A stretch of 64,000 bases of DNA, taken from positions 806,001 to 870,000 of the forward strand of contig NZ_CP045670.1 of the NCBI RefSeq assembly GCF_017161325.1. Direction: 5' to 3'. This DNA is from Treponema pedis (GTDB lineage Bacteria > Spirochaetota > Spirochaetia > Treponematales > Treponemataceae). Below are positions 44,095 through 52,166 of this stretch, piece by piece. Numbering within the stretch: position 1 is the stretch's first letter; each line of letters begins with the position of its first letter. Below the pieces are notes generated by a model. The model saw only the letters and a list, made by a program, of their open reading frames with translations, was not told where the DNA came from and did no database searches. The position numbers were made by a program, and so were the translations under genes.

Positions 44095-45174
44095 TTGCCT
44101 TTTCTTTCCGTTTCATTTTATAATTTTAGGAATTTGAAAGATGGAGCAATAGATATTTCCTCTCCCGAAGTTTTCCTTGTAGGAAAAAACGGGCAGGGAA
44201 AGACTAATTTTTTAGAAGGTTTATATATTTCAGCTTACGGAAATTCTTTTAGAACCCGTTCCGCAAATCAAATTTTTAAAAAAAATACAAATGAACTGAG
44301 TGTACGAGTTTTATATAAGGAATCGGAGCATGTAAGTCATACAATTTCAGTTTCCGTTCAAGATAAAAAAAAAGAAATTCAAAAGAATTTTAAAAAAATA
44401 AAAAACGGAAAAGACTTAATAAGTACAATTCCTTGTATATTATTTTACGGCGATGATATGGAATTTGCTTCCGGAACACCGTCAAGAAAACGTTTTTTTA
44501 TAGACCAATCAATTTCATTATGTAATGCCGATTTTATAGATTATTTGGTAAAGTATTCGAAAACTTTGCGTTCGCGAAATATAGTTTTGGAGCAAAAAAA
44601 AACTATTGTGTTGGATTCTATAGATGAAATTTTTGCACCGACAGCCGTTTATATTACAAAAGAACGAGCTAAAATTATAGAAGAATTTAATAAAGAGTTT
44701 TCTTTGCTGTACGAGCAAATAGGCGGAATTTCGGGAGTTGAAATTATTTATCGTCCTGCAATAAAAGCCGAAACCGTAGAAGAATTTTTAATTCTTCTTG
44801 CGGAAAAAAGACAGTCGGACTTATTTGACAAAACAACTTCCCTCGGACCTCACCGTGATAGAATTCATTTTATAAAAGATAAAAAACCGTTTATAGAACA
44901 TGCTTCAAACGGACAAAAAAGACTTTTAGCCTTAGTTTTAAGAATGCTTCAAGCTAAAGAGTATACAAAAAAAACGGGAAGAAAACCCGTTTTTCTTATG
45001 GACGATGTTCTTCTTGAATTGGACCCGGAAAAACGCCGTAAATTTATGGAAATTTTACCTGAATATGAACAATTATTTTGTACATTTTTGCCCGGAGAAC
45101 CGTATAAAAATTATCAAAAAGAAAAAACTAAGGTATATTTTGTAGAAGAAGGACAATTTAAACTATATGTATGA
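44095..45174 (+). CDS. recF: DNA replication and repair protein RecF
   Basis: A 359-aa SMC-like ATPase starting at TTG 44095, with GGAG placed 7 nt upstream inside the end of dnaN. VGKNGQGKTNFLEG (residues about 29-42) is the Walker A motif; the signature-like region lies in SNGQKRLLALVLRM and Walker B in PVFLMDDVLLELD. RecF helps load RecA at gaps. The 8-nt overlap with the following methyltransferase shows tight operon packing. Confidence 0.95.
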   Translation: MPFLSVSFYNFRNLKDGAIDISSPEVFLVGKNGQGKTNFLEGLYISAYGNSFRTRSANQIFKKNTNELSVRVLYKESEHVSHTISVSVQDKKKEIQKNFKKIKNGKDLISTIPCILFYGDDMEFASGTPSRKRFFIDQSISLCNADFIDYLVKYSKTLRSRNIVLEQKKTIVLDSIDEIFAPTAVYITKERAKIIEEFNKEFSLLYEQIGGISGVEIIYRPAIKAETVEEFLILLAEKRQSDLFDKTTSLGPHRDRIHFIKDKKPFIEHASNGQKRLLALVLRMLQAKEYTKKTGRKPVFLMDDVLLELDPEKRRKFMEILPEYEQLFCTFLPGEPYKNYQKEKTKVYFVEEGQFKLYV

Positions 45175-45889
45175 TATAATTGCAAAAAATTATTCTGAAA
45201 TTTTCCCTTTAGATAACGGTTTTTCGGAATCTATATATAAATACTATCAAGAAAAAAATATAAAACCGCAAAATATTAGAATTCTTGATGTAGGTTGTGC
45301 CGTAGGAGATTTATCTTTAAAATTATCGGGTTACGGTTTTAATATAGTCGGTATAGATTTATCCGAATCTATGTTGGCAATTGCAAAATCGAAAATTTGC
45401 GGACAATCCAATTTAAAATTCGAAAAATTGAATATGCTCGATATTCAAAAATTGGGTAAATTCGATATTGTAATATGTTTCGGTAATACTGTTTCTCATC
45501 TTAAAAATGAAAAAGAAATTGAAGATTTTTTTATTGCCGTTTATAATATACTTAATGCGGACGGTATATTTTATTTTGAAGCCTTGAATTACGGTGAAAT
45601 TTTAAACGAAAAAACCGCATATTTTCCTGTAATTGAAACGGAGAATTTTATTTTTAATAGAAGTTATAATTATTATAAAAAAAATATTGTATCTTTTGAA
45701 ATTAAATTTAAAGATAAAAAATTAAATAAAACATATTCCGATTTAATAAATTTATTTCCTATAACGAAAGAAATGATATTAAATTTTTTAAAAAGAGCAG
45801 GATTTTCAAAGATAAAGTATATAGCAAATAATATTGAGAAAAAAACTTTTATGGAAGAATTTAATATAAACTATGAAGCAATAAAATAA
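45167..45889 (+). CDS. Class I SAM-dependent methyltransferase
   Basis: A 240-aa protein. IRILDVGCAVGDLSLKL (about 35-51) is motif I for S-adenosylmethionine, followed by GIDLSESMLAIAK and a motif-IV-like FDIVICFGNTVSHL. The fold resembles the ubiE/COQ5-like small-molecule methyltransferases, but the substrate is unknown. It overlaps recF by 8 nt and precedes dciA by 21 bp, so it belongs to the dnaN operon. Its codons are very A/T-rich compared with dnaN. Confidence 0.85.
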   Translation: MYDIIAKNYSEIFPLDNGFSESIYKYYQEKNIKPQNIRILDVGCAVGDLSLKLSGYGFNIVGIDLSESMLAIAKSKICGQSNLKFEKLNMLDIQKLGKFDIVICFGNTVSHLKNEKEIEDFFIAVYNILNADGIFYFEALNYGEILNEKTAYFPVIETENFIFNRSYNYYKKNIVSFEIKFKDKKLNKTYSDLINLFPITKEMILNFLKRAGFSKIKYIANNIEKKTFMEEFNINYEAIK

Positions 45890-45910
45890 ATATTAAAATT
45901 ATAAAGTATT

Positions 45911-46411
45911 ATGAAAAATTTTAAAACATCTGAAGAATTGGTAAATATGTTCTCTCAAAAACTTGAAGGGTTAATGCATTTTAAAGAAAAGAATTACGGA
46001 GATAAAATTCTTTCAATATATGAAAAATGGGAAAAAATTATATCCGATGAAAAAATAGCGGCAAATTGCGAATTAAGCGATATAAATAACGGAATTGCAA
46101 TTATAACTGTAAATCATTCCGGCTGGAGCCAACATATTTTTATGAAAAAAAAGAAAATTTTGGCGAATTTTAAAAAATTTTATCCTGAATTAAAAGTTAA
46201 AAATATTTCGGTAATCGTTCAAAGTAATTTTATACAAAATACACCGCCTAAGATAAAATCCGAATATACGCCTTCTGTCGAAGAAATCAGGGAAATTGAA
46301 GAATTTGAAAAAACATATAAAAAAGAAAAATCTATTGCACCTGAACTTGAAAATGCTCTTAAAAATTTAAAAAAAGCCGTTTTACAAAATAATATTAAAC
46401 AATTGCAATAA
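45911..46411 (+). CDS. dciA: DUF721 protein, probable DciA replicative-helicase loader
   Basis: A 166-aa protein. Residues about 30-100 match the DUF721 core: a conserved Trp (KWEKII), then strand pairs ending in IAIITVNHSGWSQHIFMKKKKIL. DUF721 proteins (DciA) recruit DnaB helicase at origins in bacteria lacking DnaC or DnaI. The C-terminus is Lys/Glu-rich and possibly unstructured. The placement after recF matches T. pallidum gene order as I recall it. No Shine-Dalgarno is evident. The likely origin region follows immediately. Confidence 0.85.
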   Translation: MKNFKTSEELVNMFSQKLEGLMHFKEKNYGDKILSIYEKWEKIISDEKIAANCELSDINNGIAIITVNHSGWSQHIFMKKKKILANFKKFYPELKVKNISVIVQSNFIQNTPPKIKSEYTPSVEEIREIEEFEKTYKKEKSIAPELENALKNLKKAVLQNNIKQLQ

Positions 46412-46455
46412 CAGGTAAAATACTATTGTTATTAACATATTTCCAAATATAATAA

Positions 46456-46471
46456 ACAAGTTATCCACAAG
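46456..46471 (+). repeat. 16-bp direct repeat copy 1 with DnaA box
   Basis: Identical to 46661-46676, with TTATCCACA at 46461-46469. DnaA boxes in the same orientation are typical of origins. Confidence 0.8.
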
Positions 46472-46611
46472 CTGTAAAAGTAAAAAAAATTAATAAATTT
46501 ATATGTGTATGAAATATTATAAAAATCACTGAAAAATTAGCTAAAAATCTCTAAATTCTCTATAAAATAGCTTATTTTTTGAATATTTTGGGACATTTTT
46601 TGCTATAAATA

Positions 46612-46625
46612 GTTTCACGTGAAAC
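46612..46625. promoter_or_regulatory. parS site (ParB-binding), copy 1
   Basis: The 14-bp palindrome GTTTCACGTGAAAC matches the core of the widely conserved parS sequence TGTTTCACGTGAAACA; only the outermost left base differs. It lies between the two DnaA boxes. parS sites normally cluster around origins. Confidence 0.85.
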
Positions 46626-46660
46626 AGATTTATTTAATTGAAATTCACAAGAAATTTATC

Positions 46661-46676
46661 ACAAGTTATCCACAAG
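46661..46676 (+). repeat. 16-bp direct repeat copy 2 with DnaA box
   Basis: Identical to 46456-46471, with TTATCCACA at 46666-46674. Confidence 0.8.
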
Positions 46677-46730
46677 ATGTATTTTACAATAATGTAATAT
46701 ATAGTGTACAATTTATTATACACTGATTTT

Positions 46731-47921
46731 TTATAAAAGTTTTTCCAATACCGGAGTTAATGAAAAAGTTTTTATTATTTCTGCAATTTCTCTTTTTGAC
46801 TTTTCGATTATTTCAGGTTTTATTGTATCTATTTTTACGGCTTTAATTAAGATATTTTTAGGAGTATGTTCAGTATCTATAAATTCTTCAATATTTACCT
46901 TGTACCCCGAAGCTTCTAAATATTTTGCTCGCAGCGTATCGGTTAAAAGTGAAGAAAATTTTTCGGTAATAATTCCATAATCCAATAATGATGAAAAAAA
47001 AGCGCTTTGCCGTATTTTTTGTTTATTTTGTCGGATTTGTGTATTCAGTTCATGCTGACAGCAAGGAACTGCAAAAATTATTTTTGCATTACTTTTAACG
47101 GCTTTTGCTAAGGCAAAATCCGTAGCGGTATCACAGGCATGTAAACTTATTACCATATCCGGTTCCGTATTAAATTTAAAATTACCGATATCACCGGTTT
47201 TAAAATTTAAATTTGAAAAATTACAAGTTTGTGCAAGGTTATTACAAAATTCTATAACATCTTTTTTTAAATCAAGTCCGTAAATTTGTGAAGGAATATG
47301 TTTTATTTCATTTAAATAATAGTATAAAGCAAAGCTTAGATATGCTTTTCCGCAGCCGAAATCTATTATATTTAATTCTTTTTTCTTACTTATTATTTTT
47401 AAAAGTATAGGTTCTATCGATTCTATAAATTCCAAATACTTGTTTATCTGTCTGAATTTATGATATTTATTGTTTATTATTTTTTCGTCATCGGTGAAAA
47501 AGTTAAGTTTTTTTAAAAACTCGGGAGGCGGAGAAATGGGTAAAAGGTAGGATTTAGGTTTATCATGTTCTAGTACAATAGTTTCTTTTTCTTTATAATC
47601 TTTTTCCAATAGTTTTATATTACCTTTATTATTTTGCATAAATATAAACCGTTTATCCTGTGTTTTGCTTTCAATGTTTTTAAATTCCGAAAATAATTTT
47701 TCGGCATAAATTAAAAAATCTTTTTCAGGTATATTTTCATGGAAAACTTTTAAATTTTCAAAACGTTCCATTTGAAATTGAAAGGTATTTTTTATAAGAA
47801 TTTTTCTGATTTTAACTTTTTTACAAGGGTTTTGTTTTTTTACCGGTTTTGAAAAAACTGCCGATATGATATTTTGTCCGGTAAAAAATTTAGCGGCTTC
47901 TGTTATTGATATAAAGTTCAT
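46731..47921 (-). CDS. SAM-dependent methyltransferase domain protein
   Basis: About 396 aa from ATG 47921, preceded by GAGGT. The N-terminal ~150 residues are basic and unassigned. The C-terminal half has IIDFGCGKAYLSFALYYYL (SAM motif I), GLDLKKDVIEFC, and SLHACDTATDFALAKAVK followed by FAVPCCQHEL, resembling Methyltransf_32-type proteins. The substrate is unknown; the motif IV-like PCCQH may hint at nucleic-acid or small-molecule methylation. It is the first gene right of the proposed origin. Confidence 0.85.
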   Translation of the reverse strand: MNFISITEAAKFFTGQNIISAVFSKPVKKQNPCKKVKIRKILIKNTFQFQMERFENLKVFHENIPEKDFLIYAEKLFSEFKNIESKTQDKRFIFMQNNKGNIKLLEKDYKEKETIVLEHDKPKSYLLPISPPPEFLKKLNFFTDDEKIINNKYHKFRQINKYLEFIESIEPILLKIISKKKELNIIDFGCGKAYLSFALYYYLNEIKHIPSQIYGLDLKKDVIEFCNNLAQTCNFSNLNFKTGDIGNFKFNTEPDMVISLHACDTATDFALAKAVKSNAKIIFAVPCCQHELNTQIRQNKQKIRQSAFFSSLLDYGIITEKFSSLLTDTLRAKYLEASGYKVNIEEFIDTEHTPKNILIKAVKIDTIKPEIIEKSKREIAEIIKTFSLTPVLEKLL

Positions 47922-48103
47922 AATTACCTCTGTACCGAATATTAACATAAAATGTTTTTATACGCAATTGCCTTATTTTAAAGATATTTATATCAAAATA
48001 GATGTATTAAATTTGAATATTAGGTAAAATCGTTTAATCATTTTAAAAAATTTGTTTTAGATAAAGTCAAATCTGTTTTTTTAAATAACGGGTTTAAAAT
48101 AAA

Positions 48104-48125
48104 AAAGGGGCATAAAAGCCCCTTT
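48104..48125 (-). terminator. Terminator of the selenoprotein gene
   Basis: An 8-bp stem, AAAGGGGC (48104-48111) and GCCCCTTT (48118-48125), with a 6-nt loop. On the minus strand it is followed by T6ATTTT. Confidence 0.85.
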
Positions 48126-48137
48126 AGATGTCTTAAT

Positions 48138-48153
48138 TGTTTCACGTGAAACA
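48138..48153. promoter_or_regulatory. parS site (ParB-binding), copy 2, full 16-bp match
   Basis: TGTTTCACGTGAAACA, an exact 16-bp match to the parS consensus, 5 bp past the stop codon of the selenoprotein gene. It lies about 1.5 kb from copy 1. Confidence 0.9.
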
Positions 48154-48158
48154 TTGAT

Positions 48159-48443
48159 TCAGTTTGTCATTCCTTCTACCATCAGTTTTTCAAACCAAAG
48201 GAATGTTCCTATAAGTATAGTTAAAGTACCGCTTGGACAAGGCGTTCCTTTTTTTACATAAACGGTAATACCGTTATTTTCAAATTTGTTGAAATCAGCA
48301 ATTCTGCTCGGTGTGCCGACAACCACGGTCGGGTCTAGTGTTGTTCCGCCTCATGATGCGCACATACGCAAATAGCAATAAACAGAATCCGAATTTTTGG
48401 ATTTTATTTTATCTCTTGCTGCGTCTTCAACTTTTACATCCAT
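48159..48443 (-). CDS. HesB-like selenoprotein (in-frame UGA = Sec)
   Basis: ATG 48441-48443 preceded by AGGAGG (48450-48455), stop TGA 48159-48161, 94 residues if the in-frame TGA at 48351-48353 is read as selenocysteine. The context reads LRMCASU-GGTTLDPTVVVG, a CxxU redox-type motif (Cys28, Sec31), and a further Cys lies in GTPCPSG. This matches the HesB/IscA-related selenoprotein family known in clostridia and treponemes. A hairpin with SECIS-like geometry starts 18 nt after the UGA (48316-48332). Promoter, ribosome site, ORF and terminator are all intact, which argues against a nonsense mutation. The molecular role is unknown; iron-sulfur or redox functions are suggested by homology. Confidence 0.85.
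48316..48332 (-). promoter_or_regulatory. SECIS-like stem-loop
   Basis: Five perfect pairs, CCGAC with GTCGG, close a 7-nt loop CGTGGTT, beginning 18 nt downstream of the UGA. Bacterial SECIS elements are short hairpins in the coding region just 3' of the Sec codon. The stem is short, so function needs testing. Confidence 0.6.
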
Positions 48444-48476
48444 ATTGTGCCTCCTGATAATTAATGTAATATAAAT

Positions 48477-48505
48477 AATATACTATTACAAAAATTAAAA
48501 GTCAA
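48477..48505 (-). promoter_or_regulatory. Sigma-70 promoter of the selenoprotein gene
   Basis: TTGACT (48500-48505), a 17-bp spacer and TATATT (48477-48482) on the minus strand, 33 bp before the ATG. Confidence 0.75.
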
Positions 48506-48636
48506 ATCAAATAATGAATATTAGATTTATAGATTGGTAGTATACATAATGTATTTTTATTAGGCTGAAATTTATAGGCTATTATTTTCTATTTTGTTAT
48601 GAGATATAAATTAAAATCGGAAAGCTGATATTTAGA

Positions 48637-49535
48637 TTACCTTATAGCCATTAACCTGTCCGCTTCGGCTTCGGTTATTACTTGTTCTTTTACCAAATCG
48701 TAAAATTGTTCGCTGTTGGTTTTTTCAAAAAAAAGAATGTCGTCGGTTCCTATACTTATCGGAACTCCTGCATCCAGCATTTTCCTTAACGGGTGTGTTT
48801 TTAAGCTTTTTACGGCACTTAGCATTATATTGCTTTGCGGGCATATATTACATCTTATTTTTTTATCAGCTAAGAATTGTAAGACTTTATCGTCTTTTGC
48901 AGCTCCTATTCCGTGTTGAACTTCGTTTAAGTCAAATATTTCTACAAATTTTTTAACCGAAGCCGCATCGGAGAATTCTCCTACGTGAGCTTTTTTCTTT
49001 AAGCCGTATTTTTCCGCCATCTTAAATAAAAAAACACAGTCTTCTATTCCTTCCGAAATTTCCGGACCGTATAAATCTATATTTTTAAAAATCTTGCTTT
49101 TCATCATAGGTTCAGCCCATTTTTTTATAAAGGGCTTTTCCAATGTTTTTGCTATACCTAATTCAGGCATAATTTTAATTTTTTTTCGTGTTTTTTTACC
49201 AGATTGTCTATAAATAATAAAAATTTATCTAAATTTTCATCAAATTGCCTGATAAAACCTATATCTATAGAGCCTTCAATATGCACGACATTATCATTTA
49301 TAGCCTCTTGAATCGACATTTCTATTAAATCCATAACATCTTGTGCAGTTTGACATGCCGGACGTGTAAATTTGCCTATAACTTCGTGCATCTCATCCAA
49401 GCCGCTCATTTTTCGGGGAAAATTCGGAATTTCGAAACCTGCCCAATTTTTATAAGCGGAATAACGCATACTCAAATTTAAGTGGTTGTGAGTATCCGAT
49501 TTAGGCTGTTTTTTATAATAATCAAAATCTTTCAT
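48637..49535 (-). pseudogene. Adenosine deaminase, frameshifted at an A8 run
   Basis: Two minus-strand ORFs together make one adenosine/AMP deaminase-family protein. The first, from ATG 49535, has KSDTHNHLNLSM, the first zinc-binding HxH motif. It ends after the A8 run (T8 on the plus strand, 49179-49186); adding one A restores the frame as [13 protein letters not shown] and the second ORF. The second carries [15 protein letters not shown] (proton-transfer His region), CPQSNIML and [11 protein letters not shown] (zinc Asp). The joined protein would be about 299 aa. The last His/Asp sites are intact, so this is recent or spurious disruption. Slippage, a real pseudogene and a sequencing error cannot be separated here. 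Confidence 0.85.
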
Positions 49536-49643
49536 TAAGAAAATCCTTTATCAGGCAGGTATAAGTATATCACGCTTTTGAAAAAATGTCATAGTAAATA
49601 TACAAAAACCCGCATAAATTATCGGCATTTTTTTCTTAAAAGT

Positions 49644-50411
49644 TTAATCTTTAAGAAATTCAATGATTTTTTTAGCAACGGCTTCTTTTTCGATGCCGTT
49701 TACTACAATATGACCGCTTTTTTCCAAAATTAAATATTCATTTTGTGTCCTTAAATTTTTATCGATAATATTTTTAACTTTAAACGGAACGGATTTATCC
49801 GCTTTGGAAAGTACTGTAAGAGTTTGAGAGCGGATAAAGGGCAGATTTTTTAAAGAAAGTTTTTGCAGCCGGTATAAATCCGCCGATTTTGCTAAATATT
49901 CTATACCGTTATAGTCCGCTATAGCTGAAGCGTATTCGGGGTCGTTTTCACAGTTTTTTTTACCGCATGGAACCGTTTTAATAAAAAATTTTAAAAAAGG
50001 TGTAAATTTTATACGGTTATCGTAAGCTATAAATGCAGGAGCGCATAAAAATATTTTTTCAGGATTAAATCGTGCGGCGATTAAAGCTGTTAAAAGTCCG
50101 CCCATAGATAATCCTCCCACATATACATTCCCGTAGTCCGAACAAAGATTGATATAATCTTCACAAACCGCTCTAAGCCAGTCTTTCCATGTTGAAGCTA
50201 AAAAATCATCTTTATTTGTTCCGTGTCCCGGAAGACGCGGAATATAGACGTTGTATCCTGCTTCGTTTAATTGGCGTCCAAGCCAAACCATTTCGCGTGG
50301 AGAACCTGTGTATCCGTGAATGAGTAAAATTGCCGGAGCGGTTTTTAATCCCTTTAAAAGAAACGGTTTTGTAGTATCTGAAAGTTTAATCGGGTAATTA
50401 TCAAAAAACAT
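49644..50411 (-). CDS. Alpha/beta-hydrolase, carboxylesterase (Est30-type)
   Basis: About 255 aa from ATG 50411, with AAGGGAGA upstream. LLIHGYTGSPREM (oxyanion hole) and YVGGLSMGGLLTALIA (nucleophile Ser elbow) are plain; ADKSVPF contains the catalytic Asp and SGHIVV the His near the C-terminus. These esterases hydrolyse short-chain acyl esters in the cytosol. It is not close to any operon partner; the ADA pseudogene lies downstream on the same strand. Confidence 0.9.
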   Translation of the reverse strand: MFFDNYPIKLSDTTKPFLLKGLKTAPAILLIHGYTGSPREMVWLGRQLNEAGYNVYIPRLPGHGTNKDDFLASTWKDWLRAVCEDYINLCSDYGNVYVGGLSMGGLLTALIAARFNPEKIFLCAPAFIAYDNRIKFTPFLKFFIKTVPCGKKNCENDPEYASAIADYNGIEYLAKSADLYRLQKLSLKNLPFIRSQTLTVLSKADKSVPFKVKNIIDKNLRTQNEYLILEKSGHIVVNGIEKEAVAKKIIEFLKD

Positions 50412-50576
50412 TCCTATCTCCCTTATAACTGTTCCGATATTATACACTTATATTTATTTTTTTTCAATTGTGAAAAAAGAATTTTAAAAAATTCAAAAGG
50501 TTTGATAATATTTGGTTTTATAGGCAGTTTCTTAATTTTATAAAAATTAAAAGATAAAACTCCGGTTTTCCCCTAA

Positions 50577-50605
50577 TTGCTCAAGAGTTTTATCTTTGAT
50601 ATAAT
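50577..50605 (+). promoter_or_regulatory. Sigma-70 promoter of hslO, leaderless arrangement
   Basis: TTGCTC (50577-50582), a 17-bp spacer and TATAAT (50600-50605); the ATG at 50613 is 7 nt downstream and has no Shine-Dalgarno. Confidence 0.65.
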
Positions 50606-50612
50606 AATTTTA

Positions 50613-51560
50613 ATGATAACAAAACCTATTACCGATTTAAGTTTACTTGAAAAATTTAAGACTCTCCACGAAGACGGAATGACGGTTTTTATGATTGGAG
50701 ACGGGATTGCAAGGGGCGCTTTTTTTCATGGAACTCGTTTTGTAAATAAAATGCGGGCACAGCATGAGCTTGGTATTTTGGAAACTCTTGTTTTGGGGCA
50801 CGCAAGTCTTTGTGCGGCGCTTTTAATACCTATGATGAAAGGACATGAAAGGACAGTGTTCCGCTGCGATACTAAGGGGCCTTTGGTAGGTTTCAGCACG
50901 GAAGCATTTAGTGAAGGTTTTGTTCGCGGATATCTTTTACAAGACCCTATAGTTTTAAATGAACAGCTTTCCAATTGGAATTTAAAGCCTCTTTTCGGAG
51001 AAGGAAAAATATCGGTTGTACGGTTTACCGAAGCCTCAATTAAAACCGGTACTCCGCCTATAACGGGTATTACCGAAATAAAACATAAAAATATTGCTTT
51101 GGATTTGTCCGAATATTTTTTACGGTCGGAGCAAACCGTAACGGGGTTTAATACCGGTATTCAATTCGATAAGGAAGGTAAAGTTATAGGCGCAGGCGGA
51201 ATGTATATACAGCTTATGCCTAATGCGGATAATGATGAAAATAAAGAAATCATAGAAAAAATAGAACATGCGTTTTCGGCGGTTCCTTCTTTAGGGCAGT
51301 GGTTTTCCGAAGGAGGAAATAGGGAAGATGTTATTTTCGGTTTATTCCGCGATTGCGGAGTACAAGTTTTATTGGAGAGGCAAATAGATTTTAATTGTCC
51401 GTGTTCGGAAGACGGTTTCCGTAATAAATTATCCGTATTGCCTAAGCAAGAGCTTGAAGATATGTACAAAAACGGCAGCGATATAATTGAATTATACTGC
51501 CATAATTGCGGTTCTGTTTATAAATATAAAAAAGAAATTTTAAAAGAACTTTTAGTTTGA
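50613..51560 (+). CDS. hslO: Redox-regulated chaperone Hsp33
   Basis: About 315 aa from ATG 50613; a longer frame would start in the TTG of the -35 box. The N-terminal substrate-binding fold is followed by a C-terminal zinc switch: FNCPCSED (CxC) and LYCHNCGS (CxxC). Oxidation of these four Cys releases zinc and activates holdase activity during oxidative stress. The protein acts in the cytosol. The nitroreductase gene follows by 40 bp with its own Shine-Dalgarno, so an oxidative-stress pair is possible. Confidence 0.93.
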   Translation: MITKPITDLSLLEKFKTLHEDGMTVFMIGDGIARGAFFHGTRFVNKMRAQHELGILETLVLGHASLCAALLIPMMKGHERTVFRCDTKGPLVGFSTEAFSEGFVRGYLLQDPIVLNEQLSNWNLKPLFGEGKISVVRFTEASIKTGTPPITGITEIKHKNIALDLSEYFLRSEQTVTGFNTGIQFDKEGKVIGAGGMYIQLMPNADNDENKEIIEKIEHAFSAVPSLGQWFSEGGNREDVIFGLFRDCGVQVLLERQIDFNCPCSEDGFRNKLSVLPKQELEDMYKNGSDIIELYCHNCGSVYKYKKEILKELLV

Positions 51561-51600
51561 TTTTTTTAGGATATTTTAAAAATGTTAGGAGAGTATTAAG

Positions 51601-52125
51601 ATGAATTTTGCGGAACTAATGAATGTAAGGCAAAGCTGCCGCAGTTTTAATCCGAATAAAAAAGTTGAAAAAGATACGCTTTTACAAATTATAGAAGAAG
51701 CTCGTCTTTCTCCTTCGGCGTGTAATTCTCAGGCTTATAAAATTTTTGCCGTGCAAAACGAAAAAGCTGAAATAATTTCGGCCGCACGCGTAATGGGTAT
51801 GAATAAATTTTTAAAAGATTGTTCTTCTTACATTTTAATTGCGGAGGATAAATATAATTTTACCGCAAAGATAGGAACCGAACTTTTTGAAACGGATTTT
51901 CGTTCAATCGATATAGGAATTCTTACAGCCAATATTGTAAATGCTGCAACCGATAAAAATATTCAAACTTGTATTTTAGGGGCGTTTTCCGAAAAGGAAA
52001 TTTTAAAAAAATTGAATATAAATGCAAAATTAAGAATAATAATTGCATTAGGTTATGAAACCGAAAATTATCCGCATAGGAAAAAATCCAGGAAAGACAG
52101 AGATAAGGTAGTTCAATATATTTAA
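51601..52125 (+). CDS. Nitroreductase-family FMN-dependent oxidoreductase
   Basis: A 174-aa protein beginning MNFAELMNVRQSCRSF, the FMN-phosphate-binding Arg-rich start. RLSPSACNSQAYK (about 38-50) is the second conserved site. The C-terminal portion has the expected RKKSRKDRDKVVQ tail. It is at the short end of the family. Substrate and electron donor cannot be read from sequence. TAGGAGAG precedes the ATG; queA follows by 41 bp. Confidence 0.9.
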   Translation: MNFAELMNVRQSCRSFNPNKKVEKDTLLQIIEEARLSPSACNSQAYKIFAVQNEKAEIISAARVMGMNKFLKDCSSYILIAEDKYNFTAKIGTELFETDFRSIDIGILTANIVNAATDKNIQTCILGAFSEKEILKKLNINAKLRIIIALGYETENYPHRKKSRKDRDKVVQYI

Positions 52126-52166
52126 AAATGATAAATTATTTTATATAAACTCTAAAGGGAATAACT

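Larger units (their letters stand above)
46412..46730. other. oriC: Probable chromosomal origin region (oriC) with DnaA boxes
   Basis: A 319-bp AT-rich spacer with no ORF. Two exact TTATCCACA boxes lie at 46461-46469 and 46666-46674, both inside an identical 16-bp repeat (46456-46471 and 46661-46676) and in the same orientation. Between them is a long AT-rich stretch that could unwind, and a parS-like palindrome at 46612-46625. dnaN, recF and dciA end on the left. dnaA is not adjacent. Assignment is by sequence pattern and gene context. Confidence 0.7.

Noticed and set aside
46656-46664. TTATCACAA as a third DnaA box
   Set aside because: It is out of register with the TTATNCACA consensus, so only the two exact boxes are counted.
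48351-48353. TGA read as a nonsense mutation
   Set aside because: Promoter, ribosome site, CxxU context, downstream hairpin and terminator are all intact and match a known selenoprotein family.
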